A stretch of DNA of 64,000 bases from Nocardia neocaledoniensis (GCF_003182135.1 NZ_QGTL01000003.1:744001-808000); one strand, 5' to 3'; shown: positions 8,477 to 17,836, counted from the first letter of the stretch. The notes: generated by a model not told the origin, from the sequence alone. Translations and numbers: made by a program.

Positions 8477-9540
8477 CGCGGGGGATCCTCCTCAGCAGGA
8501 GCGATGTACGGCGTCCTCGGGTTGGTGAAGATGTCGATCAGGTCCTGCGGCACCTGTTCGGGCCAGACCAGCGCGTCGACGAGCGGGCGCAGTTCGGTAC
8601 TGGTCGCGTTCACCACATAGGCGTTGAACCACGGTCCGTTGCCGACCTGCTCACCGAGCGCGGCGGCATAGGGGCCGAGGCCGTCGAGGGCTTCGTTGAG
8701 GTTCTGCTCGTTGCGCTGCAGCAGCGCGAGCACCGAGTTCAGGCGGTCCAGCGTCGGCCGCATCTGCGGCTCGTTGTCGGCGACCAGGCCCGAGAGCTGC
8801 CTGGCCACGTCGTCGACGTAGACGACGAGCTGGTTGATCGCGGCCCGGCGCCGGTCGAGCTCGCCGAGCAACTCGTTGCCGTCGAGGAGCAGCGTGTTGA
8901 GCTGGGTGCTGCGGTCGGCCAGGATCTTGGTGACGTTCTGCGCCCTGGCCAGCAGATCGCTCAGCGCCTGATCGCGCGCGTTGATGCTGCGCGAGAGCGC
9001 CGTGACACCGTCGAGCGCGTTGCGCAGCGGGCCGGGCGTCTCGGCGAAGGCCGCAGACAGGGTGTCGAGCGTCTTGTCGACCTGCTCCAGATCGAGATCG
9101 CGCACGGTTCCGCCGAGATCGCTCAGTGCCTCGTTGAGCGAGTAGGGCGAGGTGGTGCGGTCGACCGGAATCGTGTCGCGGGTACCGATCGCGCCGGGAC
9201 CGCTCGGGACCACGTCCAGCGACTTGCGGCCGAGGACGGTGTTGGTCTTGATCGCGGCAGTGGTCTTCTCCCCCAGCACGATCGACTCGTCGAGGTCGAA
9301 CTTCACCAGGACCTTGTCGCCGTCGAGGCTGACCTGCCGTACCTCGCCGGAACGCACGCCGGCCACATGCACCGGGTCGCCGGGCACGAGACCACCCGCG
9401 TCGAGGAAGTTCGCGGTGAAGGTCGCCCCCGAACGGATGAAGGGCAGTTCGGTGAATTGCAGTGTCGCGAGCGAGATCGTCACCGCCAGAACCACACCGA
9501 CGATGCCGATCGTCGCCGCCGACGATTTGTTCTCATTCAT
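8473..9540 (-). CDS. mce4C: Mce family protein Mce4C
   Basis: C-position subunit of the Mce4 importer, 355 residues from ATG 9540. Membrane anchor at about 8-27; MCE domain at about 36-110 (GDPVHVAGVRSGEVRQV, TTAAIKTNTVLG); helical region to the C-terminus (ending PAEEDPPR). The ATG lies inside the last codons of mce4B (8-bp overlap). An in-frame GTG at 9549 is an alternative start. It lacks the long Pro-rich tail seen in some mycobacterial MceC proteins. Confidence 0.88.
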   Translation of the reverse strand: MNENKSSAATIGIVGVVLAVTISLATLQFTELPFIRSGATFTANFLDAGGLVPGDPVHVAGVRSGEVRQVSLDGDKVLVKFDLDESIVLGEKTTAAIKTNTVLGRKSLDVVPSGPGAIGTRDTIPVDRTTSPYSLNEALSDLGGTVRDLDLEQVDKTLDTLSAAFAETPGPLRNALDGVTALSRSINARDQALSDLLARAQNVTKILADRSTQLNTLLLDGNELLGELDRRRAAINQLVVYVDDVARQLSGLVADNEPQMRPTLDRLNSVLALLQRNEQNLNEALDGLGPYAAALGEQVGNGPWFNAYVVNATSTELRPLVDALVWPEQVPQDLIDIFTNPRTPYIAPAEEDPPR

Positions 9541-10561
9541 TGGGCGTACACCTTCCGGTCGCCTGCAGACCCGGCGCGTGTACTTCCATCGGCAGCCCGT
9601 TGGGACCGGTGACCAGGAAGTTGGTGCCGCAGATGTACAGCTGCAGGAAGGAGCCGTAGGCACCGATCCGGATGAGCTTCTTGTAGGTGTCCGGCAGTTT
9701 CCCGAGCACCCACTCGATGTGATCGGAGCCCTCGTCCAGGTTCGTGGCGAGCCTGCCGGTCTGTTCGATGGTGTTGCGCAGATCGGGACGGGCCTGCACG
9801 AGCAGGTCGTTGACCTCCTGGGTCGCGCCGGCGATCCGCGGCAAGGCGTTGCCGATCGGGTCGCGCTGCGCGGACAGGTCGCTGACCAGGCGCTGCAGTT
9901 CCTCGATGGTGGTGGCGAACTGATCGCCGCGATCACTGATGGTGCCGAGCACGGTGTTCAGGTTGTCGATCACGCTGCCGATCAGCGCGTCCCGGTCGGC
10001 CAGGGTCTTGGTGAAGCTCCCGCCGCTGTTCAGCAGCGAGACGAGCGTGCCGCCCTGGCCCTGGAAGATCTGCAACAGCGCCGCGGTGAGGTCGTTCACC
10101 TGCGCCGGGTCGAGGCCACGCAGCAGCGGCTTGAAGCCGCCGAGCAGCAGATCCAGGTCCAGAGCCGGCTGGGTCTGCTCGCGGCCGATGGTGTCGCCGT
10201 CGGACAGCCGCCGCGCCGAGCCGGGGCCCTCCAGCAGTTCCAGGTAGCGGTCGCCGACGAGGTTCTCGTACTTGATCGCCGCGCGGGTGCTGGCCAGCAC
10301 GGCGTATTTGGTGTCGACATCGAACTCGACGTGGGCGAGGTTGTCGTCGCCGACCTTCACCGAGGTCACCGACCCCACCGGCACGCCGGCGATGCGCACC
10401 TTGGCACCGGGCAGCATGCCCGAGGAGCTGGTGAACACCGCGCGATAGCCGTTCTCGCTGGAGAACCGCGCCTGACTCAAGACGATCGCCAGGCCGGCGA
10501 ACACCAGCGTCATCACCACGGTGAAGATCGCCAGTTTGATCGTCGTTCCCGTGTTCCTCAC
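9533..10561 (-). CDS. mce4B: Mce family protein Mce4B
   Basis: B-position subunit of the Mce4 importer, 342 residues. Membrane anchor at about 8-28; MCE domain at about 35-110 (GAKVRIAGVPVGSVTSVKV, ENLVGDRYLEL). The helical part ends in a short cysteine-containing tail (YICGTNF, GRCTPNE). The GTG start overlaps the mce4A stop by 4 bp (GTGA). Confidence 0.9.
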   Translation of the reverse strand: MRNTGTTIKLAIFTVVMTLVFAGLAIVLSQARFSSENGYRAVFTSSSGMLPGAKVRIAGVPVGSVTSVKVGDDNLAHVEFDVDTKYAVLASTRAAIKYENLVGDRYLELLEGPGSARRLSDGDTIGREQTQPALDLDLLLGGFKPLLRGLDPAQVNDLTAALLQIFQGQGGTLVSLLNSGGSFTKTLADRDALIGSVIDNLNTVLGTISDRGDQFATTIEELQRLVSDLSAQRDPIGNALPRIAGATQEVNDLLVQARPDLRNTIEQTGRLATNLDEGSDHIEWVLGKLPDTYKKLIRIGAYGSFLQLYICGTNFLVTGPNGLPMEVHAPGLQATGRCTPNE

Positions 10562-11757
10562 CGCGTCACTCCCGGCAGTCCGTCCAGCAGCAGCTGGAAC
10601 ACCTTTGGCACACCGTGGAATTCGTGCTGGGTGTTCGGCGTGTACACCGAGCCCTCGCTGGTGTCGGTCACCAGATAGTCCGAATGACTCTCCGGCACCC
10701 GGTCCACCACGCCCTCGCAGCGCGGGCCACCGGTGGCGTTCACCTTGGGCAGGTCCTTCGGGTAGGTGTAGGGCTCGGCACCGAGCATGAAGCTGGCGTT
10801 CATGCCGACACCCGGCAACAGCCCGCCCATCATGTCCTCGGCGATCGGCATCAGCGGGCCGAGTCCGTCGATGACGCAGCCCAACGCGGGCGCGTACTCG
10901 AACAGCAGGGCGGTCGTCGGCCGCAGCAGGTCGAGCGCGGTCACCAGATCGTGCTCGTTCTCGCGCAGCACCGAGCCCACCGTGTCGGACAGCCCGATCA
11001 CGTTCACCAGCACATTGTCGAGCTGCCCCTGCATCTCGCTGATCGTCTGCGAGGTGCCGGTCGCGTTGTCGACGGTGCGCAGCAGCGGGTCGGTGACCTC
11101 GCTGTACAGATCCGTCACCGCGGCGGTCTTGTCCAGATCCGACTGCAACGTGGGCAGGTACGGATTGAGTTCGCGCAGATAGCGATCCGAGCGGACGAGC
11201 AGGTCGCCCATCTTGTCGCCGCGGCCTTCCAGCGCGGTGCCGAGTGCGGTGAGCGTCGCGTTCAGCTTCTCCGGCTCCACCTGGGCGAGCACATCGGACA
11301 GATGCTGGAACAGCGTGTTGAACTCGACGGTCACCGAGCTCACCGAGACGGTGCTGCCGGGCGCCAGCGCCTTGGCCGCCGGCTGCTCCGGGACGATGAA
11401 GTTCACGTACTTGGCGCCGAACACCGTGGTCGACCGGATGTCGACGCCGGCGTTGGCGGGCACCAGCTTCAGCTGGTCCGGGTCGACTTCCAGGCGCAGC
11501 TGGGCACCGTCGTTGCGCAGGTCGATGTCGGTGACCCGGCCGATCTCGACCCCGCGCACCTTCACCTTGGCGTCGGGGTCGAGAACCAGACCCGTGCGGG
11601 GCGTATCCACCAGCACCACAGCGGTGTTGGTGAACGCACCCTGGAACAGTGCGATCGCGAGCGAGGCGCCCGCGACGAGCAGGCCGACCAGGGCGAGCGC
11701 GGCGAGCTTGCGCCCGAGCCCGCCCTGGAGTGCGGCAACGAACCGATTGGTATCCAT
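10558..11757 (-). CDS. mce4A: Mce family protein Mce4A
   Basis: A-position subunit of the Mce4 importer, 399 residues. Membrane anchor at about 16-37; MCE domain at about 43-118 (DAKVKVRGVEIGRVTDIDL, FGAKYVNFI); alpha-helical domain with LLRPTTALLFEYAP. The C-terminal part has the usual MceA Cys residues (LGCVID, GPRCEGV). It starts 4 bp after yrbE4B. Assignment to the Mce4 subfamily rests on the KstR site, hsd4A and otsA neighbours. Confidence 0.9.
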   Translation of the reverse strand: MDTNRFVAALQGGLGRKLAALALVGLLVAGASLAIALFQGAFTNTAVVLVDTPRTGLVLDPDAKVKVRGVEIGRVTDIDLRNDGAQLRLEVDPDQLKLVPANAGVDIRSTTVFGAKYVNFIVPEQPAAKALAPGSTVSVSSVTVEFNTLFQHLSDVLAQVEPEKLNATLTALGTALEGRGDKMGDLLVRSDRYLRELNPYLPTLQSDLDKTAAVTDLYSEVTDPLLRTVDNATGTSQTISEMQGQLDNVLVNVIGLSDTVGSVLRENEHDLVTALDLLRPTTALLFEYAPALGCVIDGLGPLMPIAEDMMGGLLPGVGMNASFMLGAEPYTYPKDLPKVNATGGPRCEGVVDRVPESHSDYLVTDTSEGSVYTPNTQHEFHGVPKVFQLLLDGLPGVTR

Positions 11758-11761
11758 CGCG

Positions 11762-12613
11762 CTATCCCGAGAGGTGGAAGTTGCCGGAGGTGCCGTAGAT
11801 GGCCAGCGAGATCAGCAGTGTCACAGTGACGACCGCGACCAGCGAGGCCCGCACCGCGTTACCGACCGCGACGCCGACACCCACCGGCCCGCCCGCGGCG
11901 GTGAATCCGAAGTAGGTGTGGATCAGCATGACGGCCAGCGCCATGACGATCGCCTGCGCGAACGACCACAGGATGTCGCTCGGGATGAGGAACGTCGAGA
12001 AGTAGTGGTCGTAGACGCCCGCCGACTGCCCGTAGATCACGACCGTCGCGAAGCGGCTGGCCAGGAAGGAGGCGATCACCGCGAGCGCGTAGAGCGGAAC
12101 GATGGCGATCAGCCCGGCCAGCACCCTGGTGCCGACCAGGAACGGCACCGGCCGGATCGCCATGGACTCGAGCGCGTCGATCTCCTCGGCCACGCGCATC
12201 GCGCCGAGCTGGGCGGTCGCGCCTGCGCCGATCGTGGCGGCCAGGCCGATCCCGGAGATCACCGGCGCCGCGATGCGGACGTTGATGAAGGCGGCGAAGA
12301 AGCCGGTCAGCGCTTCGACGCCGATGTTGCCGAGCGAGCTGTAGCCCTGGACGGCGATGGTGCCGCCTGCCATCAGGGTCAGGAAGCCGACGATGACGAC
12401 GGTGCCGCCGATCACCGCCAACGCTCCACTGCCCATGCTGATCTCGGCGATCAGCCGAATGGTCTCGGTGCGGTAGTGCACCAGTGCGCGCGGTACCGAG
12501 CCGAGCGCCTTGACGAAGAAGATGGCCTTCTCACCAAGGGAATCCACGGATTTCGACGCACGATCGAAACGGCGGACCGTGCGCGGGAACTTGCTGCGAA
12601 CAATGAATGCCAT
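11762..12613 (-). CDS. yrbE4B: MlaE/YrbE-family permease YrbE4B
   Basis: Inner-membrane permease of the Mce4 ABC-type importer, 283 residues. About five or six hydrophobic segments. The MlaE-family loop AEEIDALESMAIRPVPFLVGTR is the conserved Glu-containing coupling-helix signature that contacts the ATPase. It pairs with YrbE4A. The ATPase (MceG/Mkl) is not in this window; in mycobacteria it is encoded elsewhere and shared between Mce systems. Confidence 0.92.
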   Translation of the reverse strand: MAFIVRSKFPRTVRRFDRASKSVDSLGEKAIFFVKALGSVPRALVHYRTETIRLIAEISMGSGALAVIGGTVVIVGFLTLMAGGTIAVQGYSSLGNIGVEALTGFFAAFINVRIAAPVISGIGLAATIGAGATAQLGAMRVAEEIDALESMAIRPVPFLVGTRVLAGLIAIVPLYALAVIASFLASRFATVVIYGQSAGVYDHYFSTFLIPSDILWSFAQAIVMALAVMLIHTYFGFTAAGGPVGVGVAVGNAVRASLVAVVTVTLLISLAIYGTSGNFHLSG

Positions 12614-12619
12614 TTCGCC

Positions 12620-13384
12620 TCACCGCACCGTGAATTTCAGGCCGATCGCGGTGACGACCACATTCACCACGAACAGCGCCATGAAGGCGAATACCACCGT
12701 TTGGTTGACCGCGTCGCCGACACTCTTCGGCCCGCCTTTCACCTGCAGCCCGAGATAACAGGCGACCATTCCGGCGATCAAACCGAACAGGCCCGCCTTG
12801 ACCTCGGAGATGATCAGTTCGGGCAGATTCGTCAGCAGCGGAATGCCATTGACGAACGCGCCGGGGTTCACGCCCTGCAGGAAGACCGAGAACGCGAAAC
12901 CGCCGACGATACCGACGGTGCACACGAGGCTGTTGAGCATCAGCGCCACGAACATCGACGCGAGCACGCGCGGCACGACCAGCCTGCTGATGGGGTCGAT
13001 GCCGAGCACCTTCATCGCGTCGATCTCTTCGCGAATCGTGCGCGCGCCGAGGTCGGCGCAGATCGCGGTGGCGCCGGCGCCGGCGACGATCAGCACGGTG
13101 ACGATGGGCCCGACCTGCGTGACAGCGCCGAACGCGGCGGCCGCCCCGCTGAGGTCGGCGGCGCCGATCTCACGCAACAGGATGTTGAGGGTGAAGACCA
13201 CCAGCACCGTGAACGGGATCGCCACCAGGAGGGTCGGCACGATCGAGACGCGGGCGACGAACCACGACTGATCGATGAACTCGCGCCATTGGAACGGTCG
13301 ACGGACGGCGGCCTTGGCCACGTCCGCGCCGAGTTCGAAGAATCCGCCGACCGCCCGCAACGGGACAGCAAGGAGGTCGTTCAT
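12620..13384 (-). CDS. yrbE4A: MlaE/YrbE-family permease YrbE4A
   Basis: First gene of the mce4 operon, 254 residues. The start at ATG 13384 is supported by an AAGGAGG ribosome-binding site 7-8 bases upstream; a longer open frame further upstream would include the operator region and is rejected. Several membrane segments are visible, with the MlaE signature REEIDAMKVLGIDPISRLVVPR in the cytoplasmic loop. It forms the permease with YrbE4B, which begins 6 bp after this gene. Confidence 0.92.
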   Translation of the reverse strand: MNDLLAVPLRAVGGFFELGADVAKAAVRRPFQWREFIDQSWFVARVSIVPTLLVAIPFTVLVVFTLNILLREIGAADLSGAAAAFGAVTQVGPIVTVLIVAGAGATAICADLGARTIREEIDAMKVLGIDPISRLVVPRVLASMFVALMLNSLVCTVGIVGGFAFSVFLQGVNPGAFVNGIPLLTNLPELIISEVKAGLFGLIAGMVACYLGLQVKGGPKSVGDAVNQTVVFAFMALFVVNVVVTAIGLKFTVR

Positions 13385-13471
13385 GCGAATTCCTCCTTCG
13401 TCGACGGGCGGATCAATCGATCCGCGTATCCGTACTTCACCGCCACCCCGTTCTGAAGACTGCCCAAACAC

Positions 13472-13485
13472 TAGAACATGTTCCT
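13472..13485 (-). promoter_or_regulatory. KstR-type operator upstream of yrbE4A
   Basis: TAGAACATGTTCCT fits the KstR consensus TnnAACnnGTTnnA except at the last base. It lies 87 bp upstream of the mce4 operon start, consistent with derepression of sterol import by the KstR ligand. Confidence 0.8.
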
Positions 13486-13708
13486 GTTGATGTCTGGCGT
13501 TTGGAAAGACTTTTACCAGTACATTTTCAGGAAATGTGCCACCAAAACTGAAACGTGTGCTGACCGGATACGCTGAACCTCCTGTGAGGCGTCACACACC
13601 TCGACGCTCATGTCTACCAATAGCTGGACCGCCGTTCAACACAACACGGCAGACATGAGCGACGCGGTGCGCGGCGGGCCAACATCCGGCAAACCGGCGC
13701 GCCGGGAA
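13486..13708. other. Intergenic region between mce4 promoter and hsd4A 3' end
   Basis: Relatively AT-rich stretch near 13500-13550 that should carry the mce4 promoter on the minus strand. No open frame with coding character and no clear hairpin for hsd4A was found. Confidence 0.5.
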
Positions 13709-14611
13709 TCAGCCCAGATCGCGGAGCGCGCGGGCCGAGAAGGTGTGGTCGGCGGGACGCTCGGAGAAGTAGCCGGACAGCGTTGTCGCCAGGTCGGCCT
13801 CGGACCACTCCGCACCCGCCGCGTCGAAGCGCTGTTCGACCTCGGGCGCCGCCATGAGGGCGACCATCGGGCCGTAGACGACGAACACCTGCCCGTTCAC
13901 CGCGTCGGCGGCGGGCGAGGCCAGGTAGGCGACGAGGCGGGCGACATGCTCGGGCGCCAGCGGGTCGACCGTGCCCTCCGGGGCGTCGGAGAAGACGGCC
14001 TCGGTCATCGCGGTCCTGGCCCGTGGGCAGATCGCGTTCGACCGCACGCCGAACCGCGAGAGCCCACGCGCGGCCGACAGCGTCAGCGCGGTGATGCCCG
14101 CCTTCGCGGCGCCGTAGTTGGCCTGCCCCTCCGGTCCGAGCAGACCTGCCTCCGAGGAGGTGTTGACGAGCCGGCCGTAGACCGGTTCGCCCGCGGCCTT
14201 CGACGCCGCGCGCCAGTAGGCGCCCGCGTTGCGGGAGAGCAGGAAGTGACCGCGCAGATGCACCGCGATCACCGCGTCGAAGTCCTCGTCGGACATGTTG
14301 AACAGCATGCGGTCGCGGGTGATGCCCGCGTTGTTGACGACGATGTCGAGGCCGCCGAGGGATTCCTGGGCGGTCGCGATGAGCGCGTCGGCCGTCGCCC
14401 GCTCGGCGATGCTGCCGCCGACGAACTCCGCCTTGCCGCCGAGTTCGCGAATCGCGGCGATGGTCTCGGCGGCGGCATCCTCGGTGAGGTCGTTGACGAC
14501 GACCGCGGCGCCCGCCGCCGCCAGCGCGAGGGCCTCGGCCCGGCCGAGCCCGGCGCCGGCGCCGGTGACGATGGCGACCCGGCCGTCCAGTGAAGTCTGC
14601 ATCACACTCAT
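13709..14611 (-). CDS. hsd4A: Short-chain dehydrogenase Hsd4A
   Basis: NAD(H)-dependent SDR of the Rv3502c type, 300 residues, linked to cholesterol side-chain beta-oxidation (hydroxyacyl-CoA dehydrogenase step). Rossmann motif TGAGAGLGRAEA (about 17-28), NNAG, and the catalytic Ser-Tyr-Lys set in NTSSEAGLL...NYGAAKAG. The position between mce4 and fdxD/fadE26 matches M. tuberculosis. A KstR site lies immediately upstream of the start. Confidence 0.88.
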   Translation of the reverse strand: MSVMQTSLDGRVAIVTGAGAGLGRAEALALAAAGAAVVVNDLTEDAAAETIAAIRELGGKAEFVGGSIAERATADALIATAQESLGGLDIVVNNAGITRDRMLFNMSDEDFDAVIAVHLRGHFLLSRNAGAYWRAASKAAGEPVYGRLVNTSSEAGLLGPEGQANYGAAKAGITALTLSAARGLSRFGVRSNAICPRARTAMTEAVFSDAPEGTVDPLAPEHVARLVAYLASPAADAVNGQVFVVYGPMVALMAAPEVEQRFDAAGAEWSEADLATTLSGYFSERPADHTFSARALRDLG

Positions 14612-14622
14612 CGGGCCGACTT

Positions 14623-14636
14623 TAGAACGTGTTGCA
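14623..14636 (-). promoter_or_regulatory. KstR-type operator upstream of hsd4A
   Basis: TAGAACGTGTTGCA matches TnnAACnnGTTnnA fully; it is 11 bp upstream of the hsd4A start and 18 bp beyond the fdxD stop. Confidence 0.82.
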
Positions 14637-14654
14637 CTTTACGACAAGTGGCGA

Positions 14655-14843
14655 TCACGCCAACCTCAGCGCGGCCTTGGGACACTGCGCCACCGCTTCT
14701 TCGACATCGGCGACGCGATCGTCGGCGACATCGCCCTCGAGGACGTGCAGATTGTCGTCGTCATCGAGTTCAAACATGTCAGGGGCGATTCCTACGCACA
14801 CGCCGTTCGCTTCGCACCGGTCGAAATCGACGATGATCTTCAT
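14655..14843 (-). CDS. fdxD: [3Fe-4S]-type ferredoxin FdxD
   Basis: 62-residue ferredoxin, candidate electron donor to a steroid cytochrome P450 such as Cyp125 or another oxygenase of the pathway. Three cysteines, C10, C16 and C54 (the last in QCPKAA), in a C-x5-C...CP pattern; the fourth ligand position of a 4Fe cluster is absent, so a [3Fe-4S] cluster is expected. Start ATG 14843 is preceded by GGAAGGAAG. Synteny matches Rv3503c. A KstR site lies in the divergent gap to fadE26. Confidence 0.88.
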   Translation of the reverse strand: MKIIVDFDRCEANGVCVGIAPDMFELDDDDNLHVLEGDVADDRVADVEEAVAQCPKAALRLA

Positions 14844-14930
14844 GAGAACTTCCTTCCACGCGGTCTCGGCGACCCTAACCCGGACAGTACGGTCCACGGA
14901 GCGGAACCGCCGCCGATTCACTGTCAATAC

Positions 14931-14944
14931 TGGAACATGTTCCA
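14931..14944. promoter_or_regulatory. KstR-type operator between fdxD and fadE26
   Basis: TGGAACATGTTCCA is a perfect 14-bp palindrome and fits the KstR consensus. It sits in the divergent intergenic region and can serve both genes. Confidence 0.87.
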
Positions 14945-15030
14945 GTTCATATGCAATGATCGGTTTCGGCGGGGCGCACCCCCTCTGCCCCGCCACCGTC
15001 CGTTTCGCAGCAGATACCGAGGTAGAACCC

Positions 15031-16224
15031 ATGCGCGTCGCGTATACGCCGCAGCAGGAAGAATTGCGCGCCGAGCTGCGCGAGTACTTCGCCGGCCTGA
15101 TGACGCCGGAGCGGCGCAAGGCGCTGAGCCTGCAGACCGGCGAATACGGCGAGGGCGATGTCTACCGCGAGGTCGTGCGCCAGATGGGCCGCGACGGCTG
15201 GCTCACGCTGAGCTGGCCCAAGGAGTACGGCGGCCAGGATCGCACGACGATGGATCAGCTGATCTTCGTCGAGGAGGCGGCCATCGCCGGCGCGCCGGTC
15301 CCCTTCCTCACCCTGAACTCGGTCGCGCCGACGATCATGCAGTACGGCACCGAGGAGCAGAAGAAGTTCTTCCTGCCCAAGATCGCCTCCGGTGAGCTGC
15401 ACTTCGCCATCGGCTACTCCGAGCCGGGCGCGGGCACCGATCTGGCCTCGCTGCGCACCGCCGCGGTGCGCGACGGCGACGACTTCGTGATCAACGGCCA
15501 GAAGATGTGGACCAGCCTGATCGCCTACGCCGACTACATCTGGCTGGCCGTGCGCACCGACCCGACGGCCAAGAAGCACAAGGGCATCACGATGTTCATC
15601 GTGCCCACCGATGTCGAGGGCTTCTCCTGGACGCCGGTGCACACCATGGCCGGGCCCGACACCAGCGCCACGTACTACCAGGATGTGCGGGTACCCGCGT
15701 CGTCGATGGTCGGTCCGGAGAACGGCGGCTGGTCCCTCATCACCAACCAGCTCAACCACGAGCGGGTCGCGCTCACCTCGGCCGGGCCGCTCTCGCTCGC
15801 GGTCAACCAGACGGTGCAGTGGGCGCGCGAGACCACCGGCCCCGACGGCAAGCGGGTCATCGACCAGGAGTGGGTGCGCCTGAACCTGGCGCGCGTGCAC
15901 GCCAAGGTCGAATACCTCAAGCTGCTGAACTGGGAGATCGCCAGCCGCGCCGACCAGGGCGGCGAGGCGGCGCCCAAGCCGTGGGACGCCTCCGCGTGCA
16001 AGGTCTACGGCACCGAGCTGGCCACCGAGGCCTACCGCCTGCTCATGGAAGTCGTCGGCGCGCACGGCCATCTGCGCCAGGACTCCCCCGGTGCCGCGAT
16101 GCTCGGCAGGCTGGAGCGGATGCACCGGGCCGCGCTGATCCTCACCTTCGGCGGCGGCACCAACGAGGTGCAGCGCGACATCATCGCCATGACCGCCCTG
16201 CGCCAGCCCGCCGCCGCCCGCTGA
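15031..16224 (+). CDS. fadE26: Acyl-CoA dehydrogenase FadE26
   Basis: 397-residue acyl-CoA dehydrogenase subunit, 3-oxo-cholest-4-en-26-oyl-CoA dehydrogenase type, introducing the first double bond in the sterol side chain. It probably forms an alpha2-beta2 complex with FadE27. Family features: WPKEYGGQ near residue 70, GYSEPGAGTDLASL substrate/FAD segment, WTSLIAYADY, and the C-terminal FGGGTNEVQRDIIA FAD-binding motif. Start ATG 15031; the longer open frame upstream would overlap the KstR site. Confidence 0.9.
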   Translation: MRVAYTPQQEELRAELREYFAGLMTPERRKALSLQTGEYGEGDVYREVVRQMGRDGWLTLSWPKEYGGQDRTTMDQLIFVEEAAIAGAPVPFLTLNSVAPTIMQYGTEEQKKFFLPKIASGELHFAIGYSEPGAGTDLASLRTAAVRDGDDFVINGQKMWTSLIAYADYIWLAVRTDPTAKKHKGITMFIVPTDVEGFSWTPVHTMAGPDTSATYYQDVRVPASSMVGPENGGWSLITNQLNHERVALTSAGPLSLAVNQTVQWARETTGPDGKRVIDQEWVRLNLARVHAKVEYLKLLNWEIASRADQGGEAAPKPWDASACKVYGTELATEAYRLLMEVVGAHGHLRQDSPGAAMLGRLERMHRAALILTFGGGTNEVQRDIIAMTALRQPAAAR

Positions 16225-16246
16225 TCTCGAAAGCCGGTATCCCCTC

Positions 16247-17344
16247 ATGGATTTCACCCCCACCGAAGCGCAGACCGACCTCGCCCGGCTGACCGGCGAG
16301 ATCTGCGCCAAGCTCGTCACCGCCGACCGCCTGCGCGAACTCGACACCCAGGGCCGCTACGACGAGCAGCTGTGGAAGTCGCTCGCCGAGACCGGCGTGC
16401 TCGCCGCCGCCCTGCCGGAAGACCTGGGCGGCAGCGATTTCGGCACGCTCGAGCAGTCCGCGATCCTGCGTGAACTCGGCCGTGTCGTCGCCGCGGTGCC
16501 CTACCTGTCCTCGATCGTGCTGGGCGCCGGGGCGCTGGCCCGCTTCGGCGATGCCGAGCAGCGGCAGCTGGCGGCCAGGGCGGGCACCGGCGAGGTCGTG
16601 CTGACGGCCGCGCTGGCCGAGGAACTGCGCGCCACCACCGACGCGCCCGCCATCGTCGCGGAGTCCGCTGGTGACGCGTGGACGCTCACAGGTTCCGCGA
16701 CCACCGTCCCCTACGCTGACCGGGCCGAGCGGATCCTGGTGCCCGCCAGCGTCTCCGGTCGTCCCGCCGTGTTCGTCGTCGACCCCGAGCACGCCTCGGT
16801 GACCAGGACCGCGCAGCAGGTCGTCGACCTGAGCCCCGAGTTCGCGGTCGAGTTCGCCGCCACCCCGGCCACCCTGCTCGGCACCGTCGAATCCGGCGCC
16901 GACGTCCTCACCTGGCTGCGCGAGCACGCCTGGCTCGGCCTGTCGGCCCTGCAACTGGGCACGCTGGAGCGCGCGCTCGAGATCACCGCCGAGCACACCC
17001 GCACCCGCGAGCAGTTCGGCAAGGCCATCGGCTCGTTCCAGTCGGTCGCCCAGCGTCTCGCCGACGCCTACATCGACATCGGCGGCCTGCGCCTGACCGT
17101 CACCCAGGCCGCCTGGCGCCTGAGCGAGGGCCTGCCCGCCACCGAGTCCGTCCACATCGCCAAGTTCTGGGCGGCCGACGCGGGCCACAAGGTCGCCCAC
17201 ACCGTCGTCCACGTGCACGGCGGCCTCGGCATCGACCGCGACCACATCACCCACAACTACTTCACCGCCGCCAAGCACAACGAATTCGCCCTCGGCGGCG
17301 CCACTCCCCACCTCCTCGCCCTCGGCGCGGAACTGGCGAGCTGA
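16247..17344 (+). CDS. fadE27: Acyl-CoA dehydrogenase FadE27
   Basis: 365 residues, partner subunit of FadE26, 22 bp downstream. Shorter and more divergent than FadE26; the C-terminal domain keeps REQFGKAIGSFQSVAQRLADAY-type features and VHVHGGLGIDRDH. The typical WTS segment and the GGTNE motif are absent, as expected for the non-catalytic-base half of the heterotetramers known from M. tuberculosis. The hairpin after the stop ends the operon. Confidence 0.88.
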   Translation: MDFTPTEAQTDLARLTGEICAKLVTADRLRELDTQGRYDEQLWKSLAETGVLAAALPEDLGGSDFGTLEQSAILRELGRVVAAVPYLSSIVLGAGALARFGDAEQRQLAARAGTGEVVLTAALAEELRATTDAPAIVAESAGDAWTLTGSATTVPYADRAERILVPASVSGRPAVFVVDPEHASVTRTAQQVVDLSPEFAVEFAATPATLLGTVESGADVLTWLREHAWLGLSALQLGTLERALEITAEHTRTREQFGKAIGSFQSVAQRLADAYIDIGGLRLTVTQAAWRLSEGLPATESVHIAKFWAADAGHKVAHTVVHVHGGLGIDRDHITHNYFTAAKHNEFALGGATPHLLALGAELAS

Positions 17345-17360
17345 TTTCTCAACACACCCA

Positions 17361-17392
17361 CAGCGGGCCGGGCAGAAATGCCCGGCCCGCTG
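17361..17392. terminator. Terminator after fadE27
   Basis: 13-bp perfect stem (17361-17373 with 17380-17392) with a 6-base loop, between fadE27 and the convergent small gene; probably acts on both. Confidence 0.75.
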
Positions 17393-17403
17393 TCGTTCAT
17401 GCC

Positions 17404-17775
17404 TTACGAACGCGTGCCGAATCGGGTGAATCCCGTGAGGAACGGCCGCTCTGTGACAGCGCCGGCCGGACCGGAAGCCAGCCCAGCGCGCACAGCCTCC
17501 GACATCTCCCCGAAGGTTGCGAACGACTCGACGGTGCAGTGCGCCATCACGTCCTGGATGTAGGGATCCGACATCTCCCAGTGCGCGAGCACCGCGTCGG
17601 AGTCGCCGTAGAGCTGGAAGCTGTGTGCCAGTCCCCGCTCCTCGTCCACGAAGACCTGCACCATCAGCTGCGGGCCGTGCTCCTCGACGAACGCGACCGC
17701 CCGTGACACCGCCGCCGTGAATTCCGCGAGATGTCCCTCGGTGATCCGCATGGTGTTGTGAAACAGAATGCTCAT
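17404..17775 (-). CDS. Small conserved hypothetical, possible dimeric alpha/beta barrel (ABM-like)
   Basis: 123 residues from ATG 17775 with an AGGA-type site upstream; ATG 17793 is an in-frame alternative. The opening ILFHNTMRITEGHLAEFTAAV, then alternating strand/helix and a paired HSFQLYGDSDAV stretch resemble antibiotic-biosynthesis-monooxygenase-like small dimeric proteins, but no catalytic residue can be named. It lies alone between a terminator and a TetR gene. Function not assigned. Confidence 0.55.
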   Translation of the reverse strand: MSILFHNTMRITEGHLAEFTAAVSRAVAFVEEHGPQLMVQVFVDEERGLAHSFQLYGDSDAVLAHWEMSDPYIQDVMAHCTVESFATFGEMSEAVRAGLASGPAGAVTERPFLTGFTRFGTRS

Positions 17776-17836
17776 GCCCCGATCCTGAAACATCGACCGA
17801 GGTTCAGGTCAAGGGCGGTCTCAGACGAAGCGGCTC

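Noticed and set aside
11213..13456. 747-codon plus-strand frame across yrbE4A/yrbE4B/mce4A
   Set aside because: Antisense to three recognised Mce4 genes; composition is that of a complementary shadow.
13549..13562. TGAAACGTGTGCTG as a further KstR site
   Set aside because: The right half lacks GTT, a defining part of the consensus.
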